Positions 7,675-13,759 of a stretch of 14,543 nucleotides of DNA are shown here, piece by piece (position 1 is the first letter of the stretch; each line of letters begins with the position of its first letter). Source of the DNA: Cyclobacteriaceae bacterium (GTDB lineage: Bacteria; Bacteroidota; Bacteroidia; Cytophagales; Cyclobacteriaceae); NCBI GenBank assembly GCA_028289505.1, contig JANQPK010000224.1, forward strand, positions 1 through 14,543. The letters are read 5' to 3'. The notes under the pieces were generated by a model. The model made no database searches, was not told where the DNA came from, and saw only the letters and a program-made list of their open reading frames with translations. Made by a program: the position numbers and the translations under genes.

Positions 7675-8671
7675 CCATTAGCAGCCTACCCAGGAGGTCT
7701 GCTCCGGACATGATTTTTTTCTCTTTTTGGGTCCAAAGCAACACCACATCCAGGTCGATAGGCAAGTCATCTCCTGGCCCTAGATCCCGCTTCATCACCT
7801 TAATGATATCTCCAAGATTTGCTGTAGGGTTCCTGATAACCAAAGGAGTATGACAACAGTCCTCTGTTCGTTGCCGTTTATTGCCTCCAAGTATGGTTGA
7901 CCTCAAGAAGCTATTTGCATTCAACACTAGTGTGGGGTTGTTTTGATCATCAGTTATGATAATCCATTTTTCTCCAGCTTTATTGATTCGTTTTATAAAG
8001 TCTTTACCAGAATCCGTAGCAGTGTCGGGAAACTGCACTTCTCCCTGGATATGGGGAAGATTGATAATGCTTGCAGGGTTGATGTTTTTGCCATCCTCCC
8101 GAAAGAAATGATTTGCCAAGGAAAGAAAGTTGATAGCACCTGTTCCTTCCACATTATCCAGTTCATTTTCTTGGATATGTTTCTTAATAAACATTTTGAT
8201 GTTCTCTTCTGACAAATAACTAATAGATTCTTTACCCAACCATGAATCCAATACCAGTGCCGTAGGCTTGGCCACCGGATAAAGCACAAACTGATAGAAC
8301 CTTAAGATTGGTGATAATTTGGAAGCCATCAAGAGGGCATTCCTGGAAAAATAGGCCTGTGGAATTATCTCACCAAAAAACGTAATTACTATAGTCGAGA
8401 ATCCAAATGATGCTATTCCTGCTAAAACAGAATCCGTCAATAGCGTTAACAACACGTTGATACCCACATTTCCCCATAGTATGGTGGTTAACAAGAAATT
8501 GGAATCCTTGCGAAGGTTCAGCACTTTAATAGCTTGGGGGGATTGTGTCTCCTCAACTATTACTTCAAGCCTGAGACGGGTCAAGCTAAAGAATGCCAGG
8601 TTTAGCCCGGAGAACATAGCAGATTGTGTGATGCAAATGGCAATTCCAATCCAGGTAAATGTATGCTCCAT
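7667..8671 (-). CDS. CNNM/DUF21-domain membrane protein (CorC-type, possible Mg2+ transporter)
   Basis: This is an inner-membrane protein of the CNNM/CorB-CorC family, linked to magnesium or divalent-cation export. The N-terminal DUF21 transmembrane domain (residues 1-145) has the family landmarks: FSGLNLAFFSLTR (20-32) in helix 1, the GNVGIN stretch (67-72) and FGEIIPQA (99-106) with the conserved Glu101 and Pro104 near the cation site. Residues about 200-262 and 275-332 look like two degenerate CBS modules, for example EKWIIITDDQNNPTLVL followed by a helix. At 334 residues it lacks the extra C-terminal CorC/HlyC domain. ATG at 8671 places helix 1 correctly. The gene begins 16 bases after the quinoprotein dehydrogenase stop, so the two are probably co-transcribed; quinoproteins need a divalent metal with PQQ, which is an inferred but not proven link. 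Confidence 0.85.
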   Translation of the reverse strand: MEHTFTWIGIAICITQSAMFSGLNLAFFSLTRLRLEVIVEETQSPQAIKVLNLRKDSNFLLTTILWGNVGINVLLTLLTDSVLAGIASFGFSTIVITFFGEIIPQAYFSRNALLMASKLSPILRFYQFVLYPVAKPTALVLDSWLGKESISYLSEENIKMFIKKHIQENELDNVEGTGAINFLSLANHFFREDGKNINPASIINLPHIQGEVQFPDTATDSGKDFIKRINKAGEKWIIITDDQNNPTLVLNANSFLRSTILGGNKRQRTEDCCHTPLVIRNPTANLGDIIKVMKRDLGPGDDLPIDLDVVLLWTQKEKKIMSGADLLGRLLMGI

Positions 8672-8687
8672 TAGTTTCCCTTATAAT

Positions 8688-10832
8688 CTAGGGCAATGCA
8701 AATGCTACATAGGAATCACCGGATTTTGTACCCAGCTTTCCTCCACCACAGGCGATGACTACATATTGCTTTCCTTCAACGGTATAAATACTTGGTGTGG
8801 CGTAGCCCGCAGCTGGCAGTTCAGTCTCAAATAAGATGCTTCCATCTTCTTGGTTGAATACCCTGAACTTTTCGTCCTGGCTGGCAGCGATAAAGATCAA
8901 CCCATTGGAAGTAATAGCAGGTCCTCCGTAGTTCTCGGTTCCGGTTATGGGCAAACCTCTTTTGGATAACTCCTCATGCTCTCCCAGTGGTACCTGCCAT
9001 TTTATCTCCGCTTTTTCGATATCAATGGCCGACAGGGTACCCCAGGGTGGCTTGATGGCAGGATATCCTTCCTGATCCTTGAATTTGATGTATCCGGTAG
9101 TGGTATATTCTTTGGTATTATCATAGTTATGTCCATCCTGTGCTGCGGAACTGGAGGACTTTTCCTCTAACTCCAACAGGTAAGCTGACAGGTCTTCCAC
9201 TTGATAATCGGCCAACCAGGCAAACCCTGGCATGGCTCCTTTTCCTCCTTTAATGGTAGCTGTAAACGACTGTTGGTCGTATCGGTCTTTTAATCCGACC
9301 AAGGAGGGTACTGCGCCCATGAAGTCCCCTCCTTCCAGATTAGCCCCATGACAGCCAGCACAGAACTGAGTATACAGTCCGGCACCTCTGCCGATATTGG
9401 TAGTAGCATCTTTCTTCACCTCCACCATGGTCAATATCCAAGGGACTTCATTGGCATTTACGAACAAGGTCTTGGTTTCAGGATTAAAGGCAGCTCCTCC
9501 CCATTCACCACCTCCGTCAAACCCAGGAAATACAATACCACCTTGCTCTGAAGGGGGCAAATAACGATGTCCATATCGGGTCCGCGACAATACATCCAGC
9601 ACGTATTCCTGAGCTTCTCCTGAAATATCCGTTACCGTTTCCTGGTTGAATTCCTGACGTATGAAAGGTGGCATCACTGAAGGTACAGGTTGGGTTTCCC
9701 AAGCCATTTCTCCAGGCATATCTGAGGGAGGTACAGACTCCTCCTCAACCGGAAATACGGGTTCTCCGGTGTCCCGATCAAGCACATAAATAAATCCCAT
9801 CTTGGTAATCTGGATCACCACATCCCTGAGCTGACCATCGATGGCGACAGTGGCTAAATTTGGTGGTGTTGGAATATCGCGATCCCAAAGGTCGTGGTGT
9901 ATGGTTTGAAAATGCCATACTCGCTCGCCAGTACCAGCATTTAGTGCCAGTATAGAGTTTGCAAATAAGTTCTCACCATGTCTATCCGCCCCATAAAAGT
10001 CGTACGAAGCTGATCCGGTGGGCACATACACATGCCCTCGCTCTTCATCCACTGCCATTCCGGTCCAGGCATTGGCCCCACCAATTTCCTGCCAGGCATT
10101 CTCTGGCCAGGTATCATACCCAAACTGACCGGGATGAGGTATGGTATGAAAAATCCATTCCCGTTCGCCGGAATGTATATTAAAGGCTCTGATGTGTCCA
10201 GGGGCTGCACCGCTGGTCTCGTCGACTCGAGTTCCTATGATCAATTTGTCTTCAAAAATTACTCCAGGAGTATTGGACAATATGAACCTGTCTTCTACAT
10301 CCCGGTCCAAGCCAGTTTTTAGGCTAACTTTACCCTGTTCTCCAAAATCTGCTACTAATCGTCCGGTAGTGGCATCAACGCAATGAATATGTGGACCTGC
10401 CGAAAAATATAGGCGACGTTGTTTTCCATCAGGGCTTTCCCAATATATTAACCCACGATTCACACCCATACCAAAGTTGTTAAATGCCTGATCAAAGGGA
10501 TTATAGGACCAGATCAGTTCCCCAGAAGCCGCATTGAGCGCTATTAACTTAAGGCTGGCAGTGGTACCATACAGCACGCCATCAATGATCAAAGGATTGC
10601 ATTGGATCTGGGATCTATTCTCAGGATCAGCATCCCCCCCATTATAGGTCCAGGCTACTTGCAGACTAGGTGCATTCTCTTTGGTAATCTCTGCAATCTC
10701 CTTAAATTGAGAACTGTGCAAATCACCCAGGTATACCTCCCAGTTTATTTCTTGAGGTCCTGAACAATTGCAAAAGATCCAAAGAATAGCTGAAAAGCTC
10801 ATACCGTTTTTAATCAATCTAATCCAGCTCAT
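8688..10832 (-). CDS. PQQ-dependent (quinoprotein) dehydrogenase with inserted cytochrome c domain
   Basis: This is a periplasm-facing beta-propeller quinoprotein that oxidises a sugar or alcohol using PQQ and passes electrons to its own heme c. Taking ATG at 10832 gives 714 residues with a short signal (Arg5, Lys8, hydrophobic core, Cys20 or Cys22), probably a lipoprotein although the lipobox is imperfect. Longer frames from GTG 10964 or ATG 10919 add a tail with no signal logic. Glucose-dehydrogenase-like landmarks are VYVPTG, HHDLWDRD (from His312) and ITKMGFIYVLDR with Lys344 as probable PQQ ligand. The heme motif CAGCH (491-495) with distal Met534 (GAMPGF) interrupts the propeller, and the last blades resume near ATP. 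It lacks the five N-terminal helices of the enteric membrane enzyme. The actual substrate is not determined by the sequence. No PQQ synthesis gene is in the window. Confidence 0.9.
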   Translation of the reverse strand: MSWIRLIKNGMSFSAILWIFCNCSGPQEINWEVYLGDLHSSQFKEIAEITKENAPSLQVAWTYNGGDADPENRSQIQCNPLIIDGVLYGTTASLKLIALNAASGELIWSYNPFDQAFNNFGMGVNRGLIYWESPDGKQRRLYFSAGPHIHCVDATTGRLVADFGEQGKVSLKTGLDRDVEDRFILSNTPGVIFEDKLIIGTRVDETSGAAPGHIRAFNIHSGEREWIFHTIPHPGQFGYDTWPENAWQEIGGANAWTGMAVDEERGHVYVPTGSASYDFYGADRHGENLFANSILALNAGTGERVWHFQTIHHDLWDRDIPTPPNLATVAIDGQLRDVVIQITKMGFIYVLDRDTGEPVFPVEEESVPPSDMPGEMAWETQPVPSVMPPFIRQEFNQETVTDISGEAQEYVLDVLSRTRYGHRYLPPSEQGGIVFPGFDGGGEWGGAAFNPETKTLFVNANEVPWILTMVEVKKDATTNIGRGAGLYTQFCAGCHGANLEGGDFMGAVPSLVGLKDRYDQQSFTATIKGGKGAMPGFAWLADYQVEDLSAYLLELEEKSSSSAAQDGHNYDNTKEYTTTGYIKFKDQEGYPAIKPPWGTLSAIDIEKAEIKWQVPLGEHEELSKRGLPITGTENYGGPAITSNGLIFIAASQDEKFRVFNQEDGSILFETELPAAGYATPSIYTVEGKQYVVIACGGGKLGTKSGDSYVAFALP

Positions 10833-10993
10833 AAAATCGAAATAATTAGCGTCTAAGGCGGAAAAATGCCCATACAGTACAGGATAGTTTATTGCAATAT
10901 ATTTATAAAATTTAATCATGCTAGGAAAACTGCCAAAATCCCTTTTTACCTCATGTGTCCCCACTTATAGTACAAGGTCAGTTGCAAATAGTT

Positions 10994-11035
10994 ATGAATT
11001 ATGAGTTATTAGTTATAAGTTATGAATTATGAATT
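10994..11035. repeat. six tandem 7-base units, consensus ATNANTT
   Basis: The stretch reads ATGAATT, ATGAGTT, ATTAGTT, ATAAGTT, ATGAATT, ATGAATT with no spacer. Every unit keeps A1, T2, A4, T6 and T7 (shared frame ATNANTT). The preceding AATAGTT may be a decayed seventh unit. It sits in the 286-base spacer between the divergent dehydrogenase and deacetylase genes. The unit ATGAGTT recurs across the deacetylase stop codon at 11964-11970, followed by TTGAGTT. Confidence 0.85.
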
Positions 11036-11057
11036 GCAGGCCCCACGCTCCCATCCT

Positions 11058-11075
11058 GCCCGTCGGTAAGCGGGC
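11058..11075 (+). other. small GC-rich hairpin in the leader of the deacetylase gene
   Basis: GCCCG (11058-11062) pairs with CGGGC (11071-11075); a T-G pair can extend the stem to six around a CGGTAA loop. It is followed by TTTAT only. It lies between two heptad arrays and about 44 bases before the chosen deacetylase start, so it could be a leader structure. No plus-strand gene ends just upstream, which makes a terminator role doubtful. Confidence 0.3.
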
Positions 11076-11078
11076 TTT

Positions 11079-11106
11079 ATGCTCTATACTCCACACTCTA
11101 TGCTCT
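11079..11106. repeat. four tandem 7-base units, consensus AYRCTCY
   Basis: ATGCTCT, ATACTCC, ACACTCT, ATGCTCT follow one another directly, ending 12 bases before the deacetylase start codon. A further ACGCTCC word lies upstream at 11045-11051. The period is the same as in the two other arrays in the window but the words are unrelated, C/T-rich rather than A/T-rich, so the shared property is the 7-base spacing and not the sequence. Confidence 0.75.
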
Positions 11107-11118
11107 AAACAAAGCCCC

Positions 11119-11967
11119 ATGAAACATATATACCTGATAATTTGTCTATTAATATTAACCGCTTGCTCTCAGGCACAAACCCAAATCATATTCAGGGGAG
11201 ACGATATAGGATTCTCCCATTCAGCCAATATTGCCCACATCGATGCCTATCAAAAAGGGGTGATTCGTACAGTGGAAGTACTGGTGGTAGGACCCTGGTT
11301 TGAAGAGGCTGTTAAGATACTTAATGACAATCCGGATTTAGACGTGGGGGTACATCTGGCATTGACCAGTGAGTGGACCATGCTTAAATGGAAACCGCTG
11401 ACCTATGCTCCCTCATTAGTAGACGAAAATGGATATTTCTATCCTATGATATGGCCAAACGAAAATAATCCTCGGCCCGCTCTAAAAGAACATGATTGGA
11501 AACTGGAGGAAGTAGAACGCGAATTTCGTGCCCAGATCGAAATGGCCATCAAGCGAATTCCCCAAGTGAGCCATATCACTGGACACATGGGCTGTACCAA
11601 TATGGATGAGTCAGTCGCAGAGCTTGCAGGTAAATTAGCCAAGGAGTACAATCTCCAAATAAATCCCTCGGATCATGGCTTTGAGCGCTTGCCATCCTGG
11701 GGGGGAAAAGAGTATAATGAACAAGAGAAACTGGAGCGGTTAAAAAAGGTATTGCGGGAGCTTAAACCGGGTAAATATCTTACCGTAGCCCACCCTGCCT
11801 ACGACAATGAAGAGACCCGAAATATCAATCACGTTGGATATGAAAATGTTGGGGCTGATCGAGATGCTGAGACCAAAGTACTAATGCACCCGGAAATTGC
11901 GGCTATGATTGATGAGCTGGGGATTGAGATCATAGGGTATCACCATTTGAAGAATGAGGAGATATGA
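11119..11967 (+). CDS. YdjC/ChbG-family carbohydrate deacetylase-like lipoprotein
   Basis: This is a predicted zinc or divalent-metal hydrolase of the YdjC/ChbG-HpnK deacetylase family, which removes acetyl groups from N-acetylated sugars. ATG at 11119 begins a 282-residue protein with a clear lipoprotein signal (hydrophobic core, lipobox LTAC, Cys16); the frame extends to an ATG at 11029, but that lies in the heptad array and would bury the signal. Metal-site motifs are RGDDIGFS (Asp28, Asp29), GVHLALTSEW (His79) and HITGH (His152, His156); the segment VAHPAYDNEET near residue 235 is a further conserved-looking stretch. ChbG itself is cytoplasmic and processes chitobiose, so an exported version suggests action on external or cell-wall glycans. 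The next gene starts 44 bases later. The physiological substrate is not known. Confidence 0.85.
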   Translation: MKHIYLIICLLILTACSQAQTQIIFRGDDIGFSHSANIAHIDAYQKGVIRTVEVLVVGPWFEEAVKILNDNPDLDVGVHLALTSEWTMLKWKPLTYAPSLVDENGYFYPMIWPNENNPRPALKEHDWKLEEVEREFRAQIEMAIKRIPQVSHITGHMGCTNMDESVAELAGKLAKEYNLQINPSDHGFERLPSWGGKEYNEQEKLERLKKVLRELKPGKYLTVAHPAYDNEETRNINHVGYENVGADRDAETKVLMHPEIAAMIDELGIEIIGYHHLKNEEI

Positions 11968-12011
11968 GTTTTGAGTTAGCACGAGTCTGCGATGTCATCT
12001 AGATATTATTT

Positions 12012-12962
12012 ATGAAAACCAGAAAGTTAGGAGACTCAGATCTTCATTTAACAGTAATTGGGCTTGGCACCTGGGCCCAAGGTGGTGGCGATTGGAAGTT
12101 TGGCTGGGGTCCTCAGGACGATCAGCAGTCAATTGCGGCTATTCATCAGGCGATAGACAGTGGAATAAATTGGATTGATACTGCCGCTGTTTACGGATTA
12201 GGACATTCAGAAGAGGTTTTGGGTAAAGCCTTAAAAGGTATGGCCCAGAAACCGATTATTGCCACTAAATGTGCACGCCGTTGGGATGATCAACGCAACA
12301 TTCTAAAAATTCAAACTAAGGATAGCGTAAAGGAGGAAGCTGAAAACTCCTTAAAACGTTTACAAATCGAAACCATTGATCTTTATCAGGTACACTGGCC
12401 CGAGCCTGATGAACAAATCGAAGAGGGTTGGGAGGCGATGAATGAGTTGGTCCAAGAAGGTAAAGTTCGTTATGTCGGTGTATCGAACTACAGTGCTTCG
12501 CAATTAGAGCGGATCAGTCAAATTAAAAAACCTACTTCGCTACAACCTCCCTACAGTATGATCAAACCAGATTTTGAGCAGGACCTTCTCCCCTACTGCC
12601 AGCAGCACCATATCGGAGTAGTAGCTTATAGTCCCATGTACAAAGGCCTTTTAACCGGCAAAATAACCCGGGAAAGAATGGCTAAGCTGGCTTTAAATGA
12701 CCATCGACATAACGATCCCAATTTCAACGAACCAAAGCTCACCCAAAACCTGGATCTGATAGAAAAACTACGGCCTATAGCTGATGACCTGGGAATAACC
12801 CTAGCACAATTATCTATAGCCTGGGCCCTCAGATGGCCAACAGTTACCTCTGCCATAGTTGGTGCCAGAAACGCCAAGCAACTGCAAGAAACAGTAGCAG
12901 CGAGCTCGGTTGAGCTGCCTACAAATGTTGTTGAAGAAATCAATGCGTATTTGGAGGAATAA
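12012..12962 (+). CDS. aldo/keto reductase
   Basis: This is a cytoplasmic NAD(P)H-dependent oxidoreductase with the (alpha/beta)8 barrel of the aldo/keto reductase superfamily. The catalytic tetrad is complete: Asp56, Tyr61 (IDTAAVYGLGHSE), Lys86 (ATKCARR) and His128 (YQVHWP). Other family landmarks are VGVSN near residue 158, LQPPYSM, VAYSPMYKGLLTG and the cofactor-binding SAIVGARNAKQLQE near 280-293. The opening GLGTWAQGG and length of 316 residues resemble the IolS/YajO-like AKR branch. ATG at 12012 is the natural start; no Shine-Dalgarno sequence precedes it. It lies between the deacetylase and the small eRF1-like gene on the same strand with gaps of about 45-50 bases, so it may or may not be in one transcript. 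Substrates of this branch are broad (aldehydes, ketones, sugars). Confidence 0.95.
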   Translation: MKTRKLGDSDLHLTVIGLGTWAQGGGDWKFGWGPQDDQQSIAAIHQAIDSGINWIDTAAVYGLGHSEEVLGKALKGMAQKPIIATKCARRWDDQRNILKIQTKDSVKEEAENSLKRLQIETIDLYQVHWPEPDEQIEEGWEAMNELVQEGKVRYVGVSNYSASQLERISQIKKPTSLQPPYSMIKPDFEQDLLPYCQQHHIGVVAYSPMYKGLLTGKITRERMAKLALNDHRHNDPNFNEPKLTQNLDLIEKLRPIADDLGITLAQLSIAWALRWPTVTSAIVGARNAKQLQETVAASSVELPTNVVEEINAYLEE

Positions 12963-13014
12963 GATAATAGCATTGAGGTGTGTTCATTGTTGATGGTAGC
13001 AGAATTTCTTACCC

Positions 13015-13410
13015 ATGAAGACGATTCAAAAACCAGCCGGTATTTGGCTGGACTCTCGCGAGGCTTTTATAGTTTTTTTAGATGAGAAAGGCGAACAAAC
13101 GTTAACCTTACATTCAGAAATTGATGAATCACATCCCGTTGGTGGTAGTGGATCATCAACTCCATACAACGCTCAGGACGCAGTTTCAGAAACAAAATAC
13201 CTACATCGAAGACAGCATCAAGAAAAGCACTTTTTCCAAGCCATAATTGAGAAATTAGTTTCCAGAGATGCTATCTACATTATTGGTCCTGCTCAGGCAA
13301 AAATTGGTCTAGAAAATGAGTTGAGGAAACAATCGGAACAGGCGGTCAGTATTAAAGCGGTGGAAGCATGTGACCGAATCACACATAATCAAATATGGTT
13401 GCACCGCTGA
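13015..13410 (+). CDS. small eRF1-domain-3-like protein (baeRF-type, tentative)
   Basis: This 131-residue soluble protein has no signal or membrane segment. It starts with a strand GIWLDSREAFIVFL (9-22), then a low-complexity Gly/Ser loop ending SSTPY (43-51), a charged helix rich in Arg, His and Lys (about 60-82), and the strand-turn IYIIGPAQAKIGLENEL (87-103), which resembles the GPG-type turn and helix of the eRF1 domain 3 / Pelota-like fold; a last strand-helix carries SIKAVEACDRIT. From memory this matches a common Bacteroidota family of about 130 residues annotated as hypothetical or translational-machinery protein. The similarity is fold-level inference; the function is unknown, and ribosome-associated or stress roles have been suggested for such bacterial eRF1-like domains. 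ATG at 13015 has no alternative. It is convergent with the stress-protein pair. Confidence 0.7.
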   Translation: MKTIQKPAGIWLDSREAFIVFLDEKGEQTLTLHSEIDESHPVGGSGSSTPYNAQDAVSETKYLHRRQHQEKHFFQAIIEKLVSRDAIYIIGPAQAKIGLENELRKQSEQAVSIKAVEACDRITHNQIWLHR

Positions 13411-13444
13411 ATTTATAATTCACCTTTTATCATTTGTACTGCTG

Positions 13445-13759
13445 CTAAACCATTGCTTCAACGTTAACCTGAAACGCGTGTAAAGGTCGAGCCCGCTGGT
13501 GGCTCTGGTTAAACTGTCTTATTTTGTCCAAGAATACTTGCGCCTGATCCTGTTGAACCAAAGCGAAGCAAGCCACGGAATACACCGGGTCTCCAGGGTG
13601 TGGAGGAAGATCCTGGCTCTCAAGCTGACTTTGGGTAAAGCGAAATCCTTTTACCTGAACTTCACTGAAGACTTCAATACCGCTCTTTTGGAATAATTCA
13701 TTTAAGGAATCCTGATATTCCTCTACTCCCAAGACTATAATCCATTTGATATCACTCAT
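13445..13759 (-). CDS. hypothetical 104-residue protein, predicted PII/ferredoxin-like fold
   Basis: I do not recognise a named family. The predicted order is strand (KWIIVLGV, residues 5-12), helix (14-26), strand (IEVFSEVQVKGFRF, 28-41), an acidic and proline-rich loop (42-57), strand (VYSVACFALV, 59-68), helix (70-84) and strand (LHAFQVNVE, 93-101). This beta-alpha-beta-beta-alpha-beta order is that of ferredoxin-like folds, including PII, CutA and the small PII-like metal or nucleotide sensors; the loop between strands 2 and 3 occupies the T-loop position. There is no signal peptide, so it is probably cytoplasmic. Its ATG shares a base with the stop codon of the upstream universal stress protein (TAATG), so it should be made together with it. 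The fold call is inference from pattern alone. Confidence 0.65.
   Translation of the reverse strand: MSDIKWIIVLGVEEYQDSLNELFQKSGIEVFSEVQVKGFRFTQSQLESQDLPPHPGDPVYSVACFALVQQDQAQVFLDKIRQFNQSHQRARPLHAFQVNVEAMV

Noticed and set aside
9941..10386. Open frames on both strands inside the dehydrogenase, and similar ones inside ppc and the phosphatase gene.
   Set aside because: They overlap strongly supported genes, show no domain motifs or signals, and their composition is that of out-of-frame coding DNA.
10894..10901. TATATTGC on the minus strand as a -7 promoter box for the dehydrogenase.
   Set aside because: It lacks one T of TAnnTTTG and no TTTG or TTG lies at suitable spacing upstream, so it is not better than chance in AT-rich DNA.
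10833..10964. N-terminal extension of the quinoprotein dehydrogenase from GTG 10964 or ATG 10919.
   Set aside because: The extra residues have no signal-peptide logic and would bury the charged, hydrophobic, Cys-ending segment that starts at ATG 10832; the region more likely holds the promoter.
10994..11106. CRISPR array or phage attachment site from the repeated words.
   Set aside because: Units are 7 bases, adjacent and degenerate, with no spacers between constant repeats, no cas genes and no integrase or tRNA nearby.
11029..11118. Upstream start for the deacetylase at ATG 11029.
   Set aside because: That ATG is part of the heptad array and the encoded 30 residues derive from repeats; ATG 11119 begins a clean lipoprotein signal.
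12963..13014. Possible heptad words (CATTG at 12971 and 12985, 14 bases apart).
   Set aside because: Only two copies of a 5-base word are present and the intervening sequence does not match, so chance is a sufficient explanation.
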